A stretch of 64,000 nt of DNA from Erwinia phyllosphaerae (GCF_019132875.1 NZ_JAHSPF010000004.1:310001-374000); one strand, 5' to 3'; positions 45,399 to 57,277 are shown, counted from the first letter of the stretch. Numbers and translations are program-made. The notes: generated by a model not told the origin, from the letters alone.

Positions 45399-46568
45399 CT
45401 ACTGGCCGTCAAGCCCGCGGATAGGCTTGACCGATGACCATGCGCGACAGGATGGACAGTGCCAGTAAAGCGCATGGGCCGTAAAACCGCACTTATGGCA
45501 GCGGTAGCGCGGCTTGGTGCGGATCTGTTCGCCAACCATGTCGCGCAGCACCATCAGGCTCTCTTTTGCCCTGCCGTCTTCCGCTTCGTGAAGGTGATAA
45601 TCCATCAGGCGGTGGAACACGCGCATGGTCGGATGACGCTGTAGCTGGCGGTTAATATAAAGCTGGGCGACTTCTCCACCCTCGTCGTGTTCGATAATAT
45701 CGGAGAGGTAAAGCTCAGCTACGGCACCGGTGTTTTCTTCCACGCAGCGCTGCAGGTATTCCGCCCACGCCTGCGGCTGTTGCAGCTGCTGATAGCAGGT
45801 TTCCAGCATCTCCAGCGTTTCGCTGACCAGCTCTTTATCCTGCTCAATCACGCGCTGCAAGAATTCCACGGCTTTGGCATACTCGCCCTTCGCCATATGG
45901 ATGCGCCCCATCATAATGGAGACGCGCGCGCTCTGCCTGTCGGCAGCCTCCCCTTTTTTCAGCAGCCCCATCGCCCGATCGAGATCGTCGCTGCCCATGG
46001 CCTGTAGCGCCAGCTCGCAATAAAAGTGGGCAATCTCCATTCGCTGCTTCTCTTTGCCCAGCTTCACCAGCCTTTCAGCGACTTCAATTGCCTTTGGCCA
46101 GTCGCTGGTCGCCTGGTGGATCAGCAGCAGCTGTTGCAACGCGCTAATGCGGAAGTCCGTTTCGTCAGTAAGCTGACTAAACATCTCTTCAGCACGATCG
46201 TAGAAGCCGGCAGCCATGTAATCGCGCCCCAGCTGTTGAATAGCGAGCAGGCGCTGGTCATAGGTCAGCGAGGCACTTTCCATTAACGCCTGATGAATAC
46301 GGATGGCGCGGTCAACTTCCCCGCGCGAGCGAAACAGGTTGCCCAGCGTCAGATGCGCCTCAACCGTGCCGCTGTCTTCTTTCAGCATATCCAGGAAGAG
46401 ATCGACCGCTTTATCCTGCTGATTGGAGAGCAGAAAGTTGACCCCGGCCACGTAATCGCGTGACAGACGGCTCGCCTCCTGCTGTTTCTCCTGCTGTGCG
46501 CTTCTGCGTCCCATATACCAACCATAGGCTGCGGCAACGGGCAGTAACAGAAACAGCAGTTCCAACAT
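45399..46568 (-). CDS. lapB: LPS assembly protein LapB (YciM)
   Basis: 389 aa. One N-terminal transmembrane helix (MLELLFLLLPVAAAYGWYM), nine or so TPR repeats (about 35-340), and a C-terminal rubredoxin-like zinc site CHKCGFTAHALYWHCPSC. LapB presents LpxC to FtsH and controls lipopolysaccharide synthesis. It follows lapA by 6 bp. The length equals the E. coli protein. Confidence 0.97.
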   Translation of the reverse strand: MLELLFLLLPVAAAYGWYMGRRSAQQEKQQEASRLSRDYVAGVNFLLSNQQDKAVDLFLDMLKEDSGTVEAHLTLGNLFRSRGEVDRAIRIHQALMESASLTYDQRLLAIQQLGRDYMAAGFYDRAEEMFSQLTDETDFRISALQQLLLIHQATSDWPKAIEVAERLVKLGKEKQRMEIAHFYCELALQAMGSDDLDRAMGLLKKGEAADRQSARVSIMMGRIHMAKGEYAKAVEFLQRVIEQDKELVSETLEMLETCYQQLQQPQAWAEYLQRCVEENTGAVAELYLSDIIEHDEGGEVAQLYINRQLQRHPTMRVFHRLMDYHLHEAEDGRAKESLMVLRDMVGEQIRTKPRYRCHKCGFTAHALYWHCPSCRAWSSVKPIRGLDGQ

Positions 46569-46574
46569 AGGGTG

Positions 46575-46883
46575 TTATTCCTTAACGGCAGGCACGGAAG
46601 GCGGCGTCGCCGACTCTTCTGCCTGACCCAGCTTTTGCTGAAGACGTTTCAGTTTACGTTGCGAATTGGCCAGCGCGACGCGAAGCCGCAGCCAGAACAG
46701 ACCGCAAATTGCCCAGCCGATCAGGAAACCCGCAGCAAACAGCGTTGCCAGAAGCGTCGACACCCGATATTGCCCCTGCGCCAGCAGATAGTTGAAGGTG
46801 ACAACCTGATCGTTATGCGCTCCCAGCGTGATGGAGATAATAAAGATCACTAAAACCAGTAAAAAAATCAGCAAGTATTTCAC
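46575..46883 (-). CDS. lapA: LPS assembly protein LapA (YciS)
   Basis: 102 aa with two transmembrane helices (about 2-20 and 42-64) and a cytoplasmic coiled-coil tail. I start at GTG 46883, because VKYLLIFLLVLVIF aligns to the E. coli start MKYLLIFLLVLAIF and gives the same length; an ATG four codons earlier is open but adds MGRT. Works with LapB. Confidence 0.93.
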   Translation of the reverse strand: MKYLLIFLLVLVIFIISITLGAHNDQVVTFNYLLAQGQYRVSTLLATLFAAGFLIGWAICGLFWLRLRVALANSQRKLKRLQQKLGQAEESATPPSVPAVKE

Positions 46884-47016
46884 AGTCCGTCCCATAGTCT
46901 GGTGATAACCAGATGAATTATGCCAAAAAATTAGCCCTGTTGCTTGCCTGTTACGTCAGGGGCGCATGAAATAACCGCGCAGGCTAAGGTTATGGGGGCA
47001 AATGTTCGCAACACAA

Positions 47017-47778
47017 TCATGCTTCGTCGCGTTCGCTTATTTCCTGCTCTTCCTGCGGCGGCACGGTCAGAGGCCCGCAATAGCGCTGCACCAGCCATGT
47101 TGCCAGCGTGACCAGAACCCAGCTAATTAAGGTTGAGGTGATAAGATCGCGTGGCCAGTGCATTCCCAGCGCCAGCCGGCTCCCCATGACGCCAATGGCC
47201 CAGGCCACCAGCACAAACATGGTTACGATACGGCGGCGTGGCCAGAGCAATCCGACGGCCAGCAGCGCCCAGCTGGCGGCAAACATGGTATGCCCGGAAG
47301 GAAAAGCGTAGCCGGTCTCAAATTCCCAGTGTTTTTTAAGCCAGTCAGGAAGACGAGCATCGCTGGCAATAGCTTCACGCACCTCCACGCTACGCTGCCG
47401 ACGGTTTTTCTCATAAAAAGCCTGTTCATTCAGCCCGTGATGTTGCTCAAGCCACAGCACGTAGGGGCGTGGTTCCCGCACCTGGTCTTTGATAAAGGTT
47501 TTGGTGTACTGCCCGGCCAGAATGGCCGCCACCATAATCAGCAGCAGCACAATGGCAGGCTTAAGCCGATAGCGAAGGCACCATAAAAACCAGGCGCAAA
47601 GCACGGCGCTGGTTAGCGCTCCCCAGGGACTGGTTACCGTTTCGGTCAGCCAGAACAGCATCTTGTGGCCAAAGCCGATTTCACCTGGTTGCCACTTCCA
47701 GCCTGAGAGCAGAATGCCTACGGGCATGATCAGCAGCAGCAAGGCCGCCAGCGTAGTACGTTTAGCGATGTCGAACAT
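47017..47778 (-). CDS. pgpB: Phosphatidylglycerophosphatase B
   Basis: 253 aa PAP2-family membrane enzyme that dephosphorylates phosphatidylglycerophosphate and undecaprenyl pyrophosphate at the periplasmic face. Motifs C1 KDQVREPRP, C2 YAFPSGHTMF, C3 SRLALGMHWPRD are complete. Six transmembrane helices. It is divergent from ribA as in E. coli. Confidence 0.95.
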   Translation of the reverse strand: MFDIAKRTTLAALLLLIMPVGILLSGWKWQPGEIGFGHKMLFWLTETVTSPWGALTSAVLCAWFLWCLRYRLKPAIVLLLIMVAAILAGQYTKTFIKDQVREPRPYVLWLEQHHGLNEQAFYEKNRRQRSVEVREAIASDARLPDWLKKHWEFETGYAFPSGHTMFAASWALLAVGLLWPRRRIVTMFVLVAWAIGVMGSRLALGMHWPRDLITSTLISWVLVTLATWLVQRYCGPLTVPPQEEQEISERDEA

Positions 47779-47998
47779 AGCGCTCCCTGAGTTTTTACGA
47801 TGAAATGCCTTTCATACGACATTATGATAAAAAATAATAACATACTGACTGGAATGCGGTTAATCGCACGCGATGAAAACAATCGCTCGAAGAGATTACC
47901 TGTCCCGGTGCCGATTATGGCAATATAACTATTATGAATGATGTCAGCTTATTGACGGCGCAAAATTAGCGCAAACCCTGATGTTTCTGGAGAGTCAC

Positions 47999-48592
47999 AT
48001 GCAGCTTAAAAGGGTAGCAGAAGCCAAACTGCCCACGCCGTGGGGAGATTTCCTTATGGTTGGTTTTGAAGAACTGGCGACGGGTCACGATCACGTAGCG
48101 CTGGTTTATGGCGATATTACGGACAGCGAAGCGGTTTTATCCCGCGTGCATTCAGAATGCCTGACGGGCGATGCGCTGTTCAGCCTGCGCTGCGACTGCG
48201 GCTTTCAGCTGGAAGCGGCGCTGAATCATATTGCGGAAGAAGGCCGCGGCGTGCTGCTCTATCACCGCCAGGAAGGACGCAATATCGGCTTGCTGAATAA
48301 GATCCGCGCCTATGCATTGCAGGACAAAGGCTTTGATACGGTAGAAGCTAATCACCAGCTCGGCTTTGCTGCCGACGAGCGCGACTTTACCCTGTGCGCG
48401 GATATGTTCAAACTGCTCGGCGTAAATGAAGTGCGTTTGCTGACCAATAATCCGCGTAAGGTCGAAATCCTTAGCGAAGCGGGCATCAATATCGTGGAGC
48501 GCGTGCCGCTGATTGTCGGGCGTAATCCTGAAAACGCGCACTATCTGGATACCAAGGCCGCTAAAATGGGCCACCTGCTGTCAAAAGAGTAA
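47999..48592 (+). CDS. ribA: GTP cyclohydrolase II
   Basis: 197 aa, first step of riboflavin synthesis. The zinc-binding Cys cluster [20 protein letters not shown], then [20 protein letters not shown] and [14 protein letters not shown] are the family signatures. The ATG at 47999 follows CTGGAGAG; six earlier codons are open but without this site. Independent transcription is expected; no FMN riboswitch is visible upstream. Confidence 0.97.
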   Translation: MQLKRVAEAKLPTPWGDFLMVGFEELATGHDHVALVYGDITDSEAVLSRVHSECLTGDALFSLRCDCGFQLEAALNHIAEEGRGVLLYHRQEGRNIGLLNKIRAYALQDKGFDTVEANHQLGFAADERDFTLCADMFKLLGVNEVRLLTNNPRKVEILSEAGINIVERVPLIVGRNPENAHYLDTKAAKMGHLLSKE

Positions 48593-48606
48593 ATCTCCCT
48601 TTTTGC

Positions 48607-48667
48607 CGGGTGCTACCGGAGCCAAAGCGCGTCTGAAAGTGATGCGCTTTGGCTCCGGCTGCACCCG
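48607..48667. repeat. Long perfect-arm hairpin downstream of ribA
   Basis: An inner arm of 15 bp (CCGGAGCCAAAGCGC and its exact complement) encloses a 13-base loop, and after a 3-base mismatch the outer CGGGTG pairs with CACCCG. It is far stronger than typical terminator stems and lacks a U-tract. It sits 15 bp after ribA and 16 bp before the end of the convergent DUF3147 gene. It might protect both mRNA ends or be a lineage repeat. Confidence 0.75.
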
Positions 48668-48682
48668 TCAGCCGCAATTTTC

Positions 48683-49036
48683 CTACATTAATACAATGCC
48701 AAAACGGCGCAGCACCCCTGCCCACAGTAAAAAGATAACCACGGTTAGCGCGCAGCTGGCGGCAAGCGTTGGCCAGAATCCCCAGCGCTGATAAAGAAAG
48801 GGAAACAGCACAAACATTGGCAGTGTGGGCACCACATACCAGAAGGTATACCAGGCATGGCTGGCGATTTTTGCCTGGCTCTGCCCTTCCAGCTTCATCC
48901 AGATAAGCACCAGTACCGTGACCAGCGGCAGCGCCGCGACCAGCCCGCCGAGCCTGTCGCTGCGTTTTGCCACTTCGGATATCAGCACTACCATACCGGC
49001 CGTAATAGCATATTTAATAATTACCCAGTACATCAC
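48683..49036 (-). CDS. Inner-membrane protein, DUF3147 family
   Basis: 117 aa with four hydrophobic segments (about 4-22, 30-48, 64-84, 88-110). The motif AKRSDRLGGLVAALPLVTVL is the family signature. Function unknown. It stands between ribA and acnA, where E. coli has no equivalent that I know. Confidence 0.85.
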   Translation of the reverse strand: MMYWVIIKYAITAGMVVLISEVAKRSDRLGGLVAALPLVTVLVLIWMKLEGQSQAKIASHAWYTFWYVVPTLPMFVLFPFLYQRWGFWPTLAASCALTVVIFLLWAGVLRRFGIVLM

Positions 49037-49082
49037 ACCCTCAGGTCGGTTATTGGAAGCATTATTTTTATCGCCAGCACAG

Positions 49083-49108
49083 CAAAGCGCCCCTTTTCAG
49101 GGGCGCTG
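49083..49108 (-). terminator. Terminator after acnA
   Basis: AGCGCCCC pairs with GGGGCGCT around TTTTCA, 22 bp after the acnA stop; downstream tract TTGCTG is only weakly U-rich. Confidence 0.65.
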
Positions 49109-49129
49109 TTTATCTGCCAGTTTGAGTGA

Positions 49130-51811
49130 TTAACCCAACATATTGCGGATTACGTAGTGCAGGATACCATCGTTGCGGTAGTAGGTCAGTTCGTTACCGG
49201 TATCGATACGGCAACGGGTTTGTAACTCTTCCTGACTGCCGTCCGCGCGCGTCAGGACAACCTTAACCGTGCCGCCGGGCTTCAGCCGGGTTAAATCGGC
49301 TACATCAATCTGCTCATCGCCCGTTAAGCCCAGCGTTTTACGCGTCACGCCTTGCGGGAACTCCAGCGGCAGAATGCCCATTCCGATCAGGTTAGAACGG
49401 TGAATACGCTCGAACGATTCGGCAATCACCACGCGAATGCCCAATAAGCGTGGGCCTTTTGCCGCCCAGTCGCGGCTGGAACCGGAGCCATACTCTTTTC
49501 CGGCAATGACCGCCAGCGGCGTTCCCTGCTGCTGATATTTCATGGCGGCGTCGTAGATAGCCAGCTGCTCGTCGCCTGGCACAAAGCGAGTTACGCCTCC
49601 CTCCACGCCGGGCACCATCTCATTGCGGATACGGATATTGGCGAAGGTACCGCGCATCATAACTTCATGATTACCACGACGAGAACCGTAGGAGTTAAAG
49701 TCGCCCCGCTCTACCCCGTTGGCCAGCAAGTAGCGCCCGGCCGGACTTTCCGCCTTAATGCTGCCCGCTGGAGAAATGTGGTCGGTGGTCACCGAGTCGC
49801 CAAGGATAGCGAGAATACGGGCGCCCTTGATATCCTCAACCGGTTTCGGCTCTTTTTCCATATCGTCGAAGAACGGCGAAAGCCGAATATAGGTAGAACC
49901 TTCATCCCAGTCATAGGTGGCGGCTTCGCTAACCTTGATCTCCTGCCATTCGGGCGTACCTTCAAATACTTCGGCATATTCTTTATGGAACATGTCGGTA
50001 GAAACCAGCTGCACAGCTTCAGCAATGGCTTCTGGCGATGGCCAGATATCTTTCAAATAAACGGGTTTACCCGTTTTGTCGGTTCCCAGCGGCTCCGTTT
50101 GCAAATTGATATTCATGTTACCGGCCAGCGCATAGGCGACCACCAGCGGCGGCGAGGCCAGCCAGTTAGTTTTTACATATGGATGAATACGGCCCTCAAA
50201 GTTACGGTTTCCGGAAAGCACCGCGCCCACCGTTAAATCGCCTTCTTTAATTGCGCTTTCAATTTCATCGGGCAGTGGCCCGGAGTTACCGATACAGGTT
50301 GTACAACCATAGCCAACAAGGTTGAATCCCAGCTTATCCAGATAAGGCGTCAATTTTGCCGCTGCCAGGTAATCGGAAACGACTTTCGATCCCGGTGCCA
50401 GAGAAGCTTTAACCCAGGGCTTACGGTCAAGTCCAAGCGTCACCGCGTTTTTAGCCAGCAGGCCCGCAGCCATAAGAACGCTTGGATTTGATGTATTGGT
50501 ACAGGAAGTGATAGCCGAGATAACGACGGCGCCATCTTCCAGCTGATATTCCTGACCTTTTTTGCTGTCGCGATAGCCGATCGGCTTATGCTGTTTTTGC
50601 GCGTGATTCACTTCCAGCTCGTTACTGGCCTGAAAAGCCTGCGGCACCTCGCCTAACAATACGCGATCCTGCGGTCTTTTCGGCCCGGCAACGCTTGCCT
50701 CAACGGTAGCCATATCCAGCGCCAGCGAGCTGGTAAATACCGGCTCATCGCCCGTATTACGCCACAGTCCCTGCGCTTTCGCATAGGCTTCAACCAGCGC
50801 GACCTGTTCACTGCTGCGTCCCGTCAGCGCCATATAGCCAAGCGTTACGTCGTCCAGCGGGAAGAAGCCGCACGTCGCACCATATTCCGGTGCCATATTG
50901 GCGATGGTGGCGCGATCGGCCAGCGGCAAGTCATCAAGACCGTCGCCATAAAATTCAACAAACTTCCCTACCACGCCATGCTTACGCAGCATCTGCGTAA
51001 CGGTCAGTACCAGGTCAGTAGCGGTAATGCCCGGCTTGAGTTTGCCGGTAAGCTTAAAGCCGACCACGTCCGGGATCAGCATGGAAACAGGCTGGCCCAG
51101 CATGGCCGCTTCCGCCTCAATACCGCCGACGCCCCACCCCAGCACGCCCAGCGCGTTAATCATGGTGGTATGGGAATCCGTACCGACCAGCGTATCCGGA
51201 TAGGCAACTTCTTCGCCTGCCAGCGTTTCATGCCAGATAGCTTTACCTAAATATTCCAGATTCACCTGATGGCAGATGCCGGTGCCCGGCGGCACTACAC
51301 TAAATTTGTTAAAGGCTTTTTGTCCCCAGCGCAGGAAAACGTAGCGTTCGTGGTTGCGCTCCATTTCCAGCCGAACGTTTTCTTCGAAGGCATCGTCGTC
51401 GCCAAACTCGTCTACCGTTACCGAGTGGTCAATAACCAAATCGACAGGAGAAAGCGGATTTACTTTTGCCACGTCGCCGCCCAGCCTTTTTACGGCCTCG
51501 CGCATGGCGGCAAGATCGACCACGGCAGGCACGCCGGTAAAGTCCTGCATCAGTACGCGTGCAGGACGGTAAGCGATTTCACGATCGGCATGCGCTTGCT
51601 TAAGCCAGCCTGCCAGCGCCTGAATATCCTCGGCGGTAACGGAATCCTCATCCTGCCAGCGCAGTAAATTTTCTAACAGAACTTTCAGGGATTTAGGCAG
51701 ACGAGACAGATCGCCAAGATGCTCGGCGGCTTTGGCCAGGCTGTAAAAATGATAGTGTTGACCTTTTACATCCAGCGCGTCTTTCGTTAATTCACGTAGG
51801 GTAGACGACAT
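49130..51811 (-). CDS. acnA: Aconitate hydratase A
   Basis: 893 aa (E. coli 891), the stress-resistant [4Fe-4S] aconitase of the citric-acid cycle and an iron-responsive RNA-binding protein in its apo form. Cluster ligands in [10 protein letters not shown] and [14 protein letters not shown], active-site [13 protein letters not shown] and a C-terminal swivel domain with [30 protein letters not shown] gives a ribosome site. It is separated from the small gene upstream by a strong terminator, so has its own promoter about 51830-51900. Confidence 0.97.
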   Translation of the reverse strand: MSSTLRELTKDALDVKGQHYHFYSLAKAAEHLGDLSRLPKSLKVLLENLLRWQDEDSVTAEDIQALAGWLKQAHADREIAYRPARVLMQDFTGVPAVVDLAAMREAVKRLGGDVAKVNPLSPVDLVIDHSVTVDEFGDDDAFEENVRLEMERNHERYVFLRWGQKAFNKFSVVPPGTGICHQVNLEYLGKAIWHETLAGEEVAYPDTLVGTDSHTTMINALGVLGWGVGGIEAEAAMLGQPVSMLIPDVVGFKLTGKLKPGITATDLVLTVTQMLRKHGVVGKFVEFYGDGLDDLPLADRATIANMAPEYGATCGFFPLDDVTLGYMALTGRSSEQVALVEAYAKAQGLWRNTGDEPVFTSSLALDMATVEASVAGPKRPQDRVLLGEVPQAFQASNELEVNHAQKQHKPIGYRDSKKGQEYQLEDGAVVISAITSCTNTSNPSVLMAAGLLAKNAVTLGLDRKPWVKASLAPGSKVVSDYLAAAKLTPYLDKLGFNLVGYGCTTCIGNSGPLPDEIESAIKEGDLTVGAVLSGNRNFEGRIHPYVKTNWLASPPLVVAYALAGNMNINLQTEPLGTDKTGKPVYLKDIWPSPEAIAEAVQLVSTDMFHKEYAEVFEGTPEWQEIKVSEAATYDWDEGSTYIRLSPFFDDMEKEPKPVEDIKGARILAILGDSVTTDHISPAGSIKAESPAGRYLLANGVERGDFNSYGSRRGNHEVMMRGTFANIRIRNEMVPGVEGGVTRFVPGDEQLAIYDAAMKYQQQGTPLAVIAGKEYGSGSSRDWAAKGPRLLGIRVVIAESFERIHRSNLIGMGILPLEFPQGVTRKTLGLTGDEQIDVADLTRLKPGGTVKVVLTRADGSQEELQTRCRIDTGNELTYYRNDGILHYVIRNMLG

Positions 51812-51927
51812 TACTCCTCCTTATTTGTCTGGTCATAACCTGAGTAATTGCAGGGTCTGATTTAAAGATAGTACAAACTGGGCGTAACGTTTTGATAACA
51901 TAACCAGAAGCGCGCCAGACCTGAGGC

Positions 51928-51963
51928 AAAAAAAAAACGCCCCGCTGATTGCTCAGCGAGGCG
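51928..51963 (-). terminator. Terminator between the small membrane gene and acnA
   Basis: On the minus strand CGCCTCGCTGA pairs with TCAGCGGGGCG (one G-U) around a four-base loop, then ten U. One of the strongest terminators in the window. Confidence 0.92.
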
Positions 51964-51991
51964 CTATTAATCTTTGTTTATGCATGCATTA

Positions 51992-52084
51992 TTAACGCAT
52001 GACCATGCTTAACCAGAGGAGACTGGACCAGAATAAGCCTGAAAACATCCAGATACTAAACCAGGTCGTTTGAGTTAAATTCAT
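51992..52084 (-). CDS. ymiC: 30-aa membrane microprotein upstream of acnA (YmiC-like)
   Basis: The minus strand encodes 30 aa: MNLTQTTWFSIWMFSGLFWS then SLLWLSMVMR. It is one hydrophobic helix rich in Trp. A purine-rich GAGAGGTTATAA precedes the ATG and a strong terminator follows. E. coli has a 31-aa gene, ymiC, in this position next to acnA; I rely on position and the single-helix form, not on a full sequence match. Confidence 0.7.
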   Translation of the reverse strand: MNLTQTTWFSIWMFSGLFWSSLLWLSMVMR

Positions 52085-52283
52085 TTATAACCTCTCTCAG
52101 GTCTTGGCGACCAAACAGTATTACTTCAAAACCCGTCGCGCTTGCGAAAAGTTTTACCGTTTTATCAATACTTTCCCGTTGGTGAGCAACAGTGTGCCCT
52201 GACCAGAAATAGCTGGCCTGTTAAAATCTATTTACTTATATATTTGTAGTAATCAATTAATGTTGCAGATATAACTTTAATAC

Positions 52284-52448
52284 TTAAGATTTGTTACTTT
52301 TGTCCGTCATGAAATCGATAAAGTTGCGCTGTACTTCGCTCAGTCCCCAGCTTTCCGGGATAACTACTTCTGGCTTTTGACTTTTGCAACTCACTTTCTT
52401 GATTTTGCTTACTTGCTGTGTCTTTTGATTCAAATACTGCAGGTACAT
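52284..52448 (-). CDS. yciX: 54-aa protein downstream of ymiA (YciX-like)
   Basis: 54 aa: MYLQYLNQKTQQVSKIKKVS to a C-terminal LSEVQRNFIDFMTDKSNKS. Basic, soluble. The ATG lies 3 bases after the TAA of the upstream ymiA-like gene, so both are translated from one mRNA. E. coli has yciX after ymiA. The gene name rests on position; the sequence itself I do not recognise with certainty. Confidence 0.65.
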   Translation of the reverse strand: MYLQYLNQKTQQVSKIKKVSCKSQKPEVVIPESWGLSEVQRNFIDFMTDKSNKS

Positions 52449-52450
52449 CG

Positions 52451-52609
52451 TTACCCCCATATATGCCAAATCAGTGATGCAGCCGCTCCCCAAAACAGTA
52501 CTGATACCGCGAATACCGCTAACCAGGCCTTGCGTCTCAGATTGCTGTTCCGCCGAACCTTCAGAGCTTTGTGACCGAAGTCAGTTTCTACCGTTATTCT
52601 GCTAGCCAT
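52451..52609 (-). CDS. ymiA: YmiA family 52-aa membrane microprotein
   Basis: 52 aa found by direct translation: begins MASRITVETDFGHKALKVRR, then NSNLRRKAWLAVFAVSVLFW and GAAASLIWHIWG. The C-terminal half closely resembles E. coli YmiA (LKRKAWLAVFLGSALFWVVV, then ALLIWKVWG). Basic N-terminus and one transmembrane helix, so probably inner membrane with the N-terminus inside. It is followed by the yciX-like gene. A TTAGGA/TCCTAA dyad lies 51-66 bp upstream of the start. Confidence 0.85.
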   Translation of the reverse strand: MASRITVETDFGHKALKVRRNSNLRRKAWLAVFAVSVLFWGAAASLIWHIWG

Positions 52610-53108
52610 AGTTTTTGATAATCACTCTCATTGAAACGATTGTTTTGAGCAATCAGAAATTAGGAGGAATCCTAAACATTTTATGGCGCGAAATCCAGAC
52701 ATTTTTATTACGCAGAACGATTAATAGTATTCATTAAAGTTTAAGAAACCAGGTAATCGGCCTTAACTAAAATCTGGATGACGAATGATTACTTAAGCCA
52801 AACTGGCCGTTAATAACACCTTTTCCGCACCATTGATAAATCAGCATTTATTGGATTCCTCCCGTTAAACCGCGCCGTATCGCGCTTTGTTAAATCAGAG
52901 TATGGGAATCTTCTTAGGCGCGTGCAAAGTTGCCCGCTAAAAAATGTGTACTGTTTCGCATTTAATGAATAACAATGGAAAAACATGTGATGAATGCTTC
53001 ATTTACGAAAAAGAATAAAAAGATTTTATCAATCGCAACAACAGGCAGGACCAATCTTTTTAGCAGGGCCGGCTTGCAGCCCTGAACTGACGATGGTAAG
53101 GCGGGGAA
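52610..53108. other. Gap between cysB and ymiA
   Basis: No convincing ORF. A perfect inverted repeat TTAGGA-GGAA-TCCTAA lies at 52660-52675, upstream of ymiA, and could be an operator or mRNA stem. A CAGGGC/GCCCTG stem near 53065-53085 follows cysB, but there is no U-tract. Confidence 0.55.
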
Positions 53109-54260
<1,152 letters not shown>

Positions 54261-56879
54261 TTATTTTTTCGCGGCTTTAGCAGCGGCTTTTTCGGTAACT
54301 TCCCATTTGCCGTCAACATAAAACGCCGACCAGCCCGTGGCTTTACCTTCTTTTTCTGTACTGACGTACTGCTGCTTTGTTTTACGGCTAAAGCGGACGA
54401 CCGACTTATTGCCTTCCTCATCCGCAACAGGCGCATCGGCCAGATAACGCAGTTTCTCTGGCAGACGATCGCGGAAACGCTGTAGCTCTTCTACCAGCGG
54501 CGCACGCGTTTCCCTTGATTTCGGGAAGGTGTTGGCCGCCAGAAAAACGCCAGCCGCGCCGTCGCGCAGAACAAAGTAAGCGTCTGATTTTTCGCAAGTC
54601 AGCTCGGGTAACGGCACCGGATCTTCTTTCGGCGGCGCGACGTCGCCGTTGCGCAAGATCTTACGGGTGTTTTTACACTCGTCGTTGGTACAGGCCATAT
54701 ATTTGCCGAAACGCCCCATCTTCAGGTGCATTTCAGAACCACACTTTTCGCACTCCACAATCGGGCCATCATAGCCTTTGATGCGGAATTCGCCCTGCTC
54801 GATTTCATAACCGTCGCAGCCTGGATTATTGCCGCAGACGTGCAGCTTGCGCTGGTTATCGATCAGATAGCTATCCATTGCCGTACCGCATTTGGCACAG
54901 CGGCGGCGCGCGCGCAGCGCGTTGGTTTCTGCATCTTCACCCTCAAGAATGTTTAAAACTTCATTCTCAGGGATCAGGTTGATGGTCTGCTTGCAGCGCT
55001 CTTTTGGCGGTAGTGCATAGCCGGAACAGCCCAGGAAAACGCCGGTGCTGGCCGTGCGGATCCCCATTTTTCGACCGCAGGTTGGACAGTCGATTGAGGT
55101 CAGCACCATCTGGTTTGGCAGCATGCCGCCCTCTTCCGGATCCTTATCCGCTTTCTCCAGCTGCTGGCTGAAGTCGGCAAAGAATTTATCCAGCACGCCT
55201 TTCCACTGCGCTTCGTTGTTAGCGACCTGATCGAGGCTGTTTTCCATGTGCGCCGTGAAGTCATAGTTCATCAGCTCACGGAAGTTTTCTTCCAGCCTGT
55301 CGGTAACGATCTCACCCATTTTTTCCGCGTAGAAACGGCGGCTTTCGACACGCACGTAGCCACGATCCTGAATGGTGGAGATAATCGAAGCATAGGTAGA
55401 AGGACGCCCGATACCGCGTTTTTCCAGCTCGCGAACCAGCGAAGCTTCACTGAAGCGCGCAGGTGGCTTGGTAAAGTGCTGGCTTGGTTTCAGCTGTTGC
55501 AGCGCCAGGTCTTTACCTACTTCTACCGGCGGCAGCGTGCGGTCTTCATCACCTTTACGCAGCGCAGGCATCACGCGAGTCCAGCCGTCAAAGCGCAGCG
55601 TACGGCCTTTCGCTTTAAGTTTAAACTCACCGGCGGTCACGGTCAGCGTAGTGGAGTCGTACTGCGCCGGTACCATCTGACAGGCCACAAACTGACGCCA
55701 GATCAGCTGATAAAGTTTTTGCGCGTCGGCTTCCATATCCTTCAGCTGTTCCGCCTGTACGGCAACGTCAGAAGGACGGATTGCCTCGTGCGCTTCCTGC
55801 GAATTATCTTTGCTGGCGTAGGTATTGGCCGCTTTTGGCAGATACTTTTCGCCGAACTCATTTTCAATAAAGCCGCGCACCATGCTGACCGCGTCCTGAC
55901 TCAGGTTAGTGGAGTCGGTACGCATATAGGTAATGTGGCCGGCTTCGTACAGGCGCTGCGCCATCATCATGGTTTTTTTCACGCCGTAGCCCAGACGGGT
56001 ACTGGCCGCCTGCTGCAGCGTGGAGGTGATAAAAGGTGCGCCAGGCTTGCTGCTGGTTGGCTTGTCTTCGCGATCGGTAACCTGATAGCGCGCCTTTTCC
56101 AGCAGGCTTACAGCAGCCTGAGTTTGCTCGCCGTTAACGGGGCGGAAAGGCTTATCGTGCTGATGGGTAACTTCCATCGGCAGCAGCGTTCCTTCCGGCG
56201 TGTTCAGATCGGCATGCAGCTCCCAGTACTCTTCCGGAACGAAAGCCTTGATCTCGCGCTCGCGCTCAACGACAAGGCGCACGGCGACCGACTGAACGCG
56301 CCCGGCGGATAAGCCGCGCGCAATTTTCTTCCACAGCAGCGGCGAAACCATATAGCCCACTACGCGGTCCATAAACCGGCGGGCCTGCTGGGCGTTTACC
56401 CTGTCGATATTCAGTTCGCCCGGCTTGTCAAAAGCCTGACGAATCGCATTTTTGGTGATTTCGTTAAACACCACGCGGCTGAAGCGCGAATCATCACCGC
56501 CGATCACTTCCCGCAGGTGCCAGGCAATGGCTTCCCCTTCGCGGTCAAGGTCGGTTGCGAGATAGATATGGTCGGCGTTCTGCGCCAGCGCTTTTAGCTC
56601 GGAAACCACTTTCTCTTTGCCAGGAAGGATCTGATAGTTCGCTTCCCAACCGTGAAAAGGATCGACGCCCATACGGCTAACCAACGCCGCCTTTTCGTCC
56701 TTTTTCACTTTTTTAGCTTTACTGGTTGTAGAGTCAGCGCTCTTTTTAACCGTTGATCCACTGGTCGGCAAATCCCGAATATGACCGACGCTGGACTTCA
56801 CCACGTAGTCATTTCCAAGATATTTATTGATTGTTTTGGCTTTTGCCGGGGACTCAACTATTACGAGAGCTTTACCCAT
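54261..56879 (-). CDS. topA: DNA topoisomerase I
   Basis: 872 aa (E. coli 865). TOPRIM at the N-terminus ([20 protein letters not shown], then [17 protein letters not shown]), active-site Tyr in [10 protein letters not shown], and three four-Cys zinc ribbons from about 595 ([29 protein letters not shown]), followed by the basic C-terminal zinc-less domains ending KAAAKAAKK. Relaxes negative supercoils. The start at 56879 (MGKALV) is the conserved one. Confidence 0.97.
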   Translation of the reverse strand: MGKALVIVESPAKAKTINKYLGNDYVVKSSVGHIRDLPTSGSTVKKSADSTTSKAKKVKKDEKAALVSRMGVDPFHGWEANYQILPGKEKVVSELKALAQNADHIYLATDLDREGEAIAWHLREVIGGDDSRFSRVVFNEITKNAIRQAFDKPGELNIDRVNAQQARRFMDRVVGYMVSPLLWKKIARGLSAGRVQSVAVRLVVEREREIKAFVPEEYWELHADLNTPEGTLLPMEVTHQHDKPFRPVNGEQTQAAVSLLEKARYQVTDREDKPTSSKPGAPFITSTLQQAASTRLGYGVKKTMMMAQRLYEAGHITYMRTDSTNLSQDAVSMVRGFIENEFGEKYLPKAANTYASKDNSQEAHEAIRPSDVAVQAEQLKDMEADAQKLYQLIWRQFVACQMVPAQYDSTTLTVTAGEFKLKAKGRTLRFDGWTRVMPALRKGDEDRTLPPVEVGKDLALQQLKPSQHFTKPPARFSEASLVRELEKRGIGRPSTYASIISTIQDRGYVRVESRRFYAEKMGEIVTDRLEENFRELMNYDFTAHMENSLDQVANNEAQWKGVLDKFFADFSQQLEKADKDPEEGGMLPNQMVLTSIDCPTCGRKMGIRTASTGVFLGCSGYALPPKERCKQTINLIPENEVLNILEGEDAETNALRARRRCAKCGTAMDSYLIDNQRKLHVCGNNPGCDGYEIEQGEFRIKGYDGPIVECEKCGSEMHLKMGRFGKYMACTNDECKNTRKILRNGDVAPPKEDPVPLPELTCEKSDAYFVLRDGAAGVFLAANTFPKSRETRAPLVEELQRFRDRLPEKLRYLADAPVADEEGNKSVVRFSRKTKQQYVSTEKEGKATGWSAFYVDGKWEVTEKAAAKAAKK

Positions 56880-57277
56880 ATTTACCTTTACCTGATTGAA
56901 ACATCCGAGAGTAAATTGTGCCGAAAGCCTGTGGGCCATCCAGCGCGTTAAAACGATTACGGCCGACGGCAGCACCCCGGCACTTTCCCTGTTAACGCGT
57001 CCTTACCAGGGCATCAACCCACTGATTAAAGACACCTTTTACAACCTGTTAAGCGAATCTCTAACAGAGCGTAAAGTCTGTTTTACGCCCGGAACCCGAA
57101 ACGCCCACACTCTACCTGATAAAATCTGATACGCAACTTAATTAGCACCCGCAACCGTTTTACGCCAGCCGGACGTTAAAAAGAGCTGGTGAAGGTAGCT
57201 GCCCGGAGCATTGAGATTTTGTTACGACGCAGCGTAATATACTGCCCGGTAATCGCATCTATAAAGGAGAGAATTCT
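56880..57277. other. Divergent control region of topA and yciN
   Basis: Nearly 400 bp with no supported gene. A 77-codon plus-strand frame (from 56896) overlaps the topA leader and is judged accidental. In E. coli topA has several promoters here. The yciN ribosome site AAAGGAGA is at its end. Confidence 0.6.

Noticed and set aside
53060-53090. Intrinsic terminator of cysB
   Set aside because: A CAGGGC/GCCCTG stem is present, but it is followed on the minus strand by A-rich and not U-rich sequence.
55248-56312. 354-codon plus-strand frame inside topA
   Set aside because: Antisense shadow of topA with a composition (many Arg, His, Phe) typical of reverse-strand frames.
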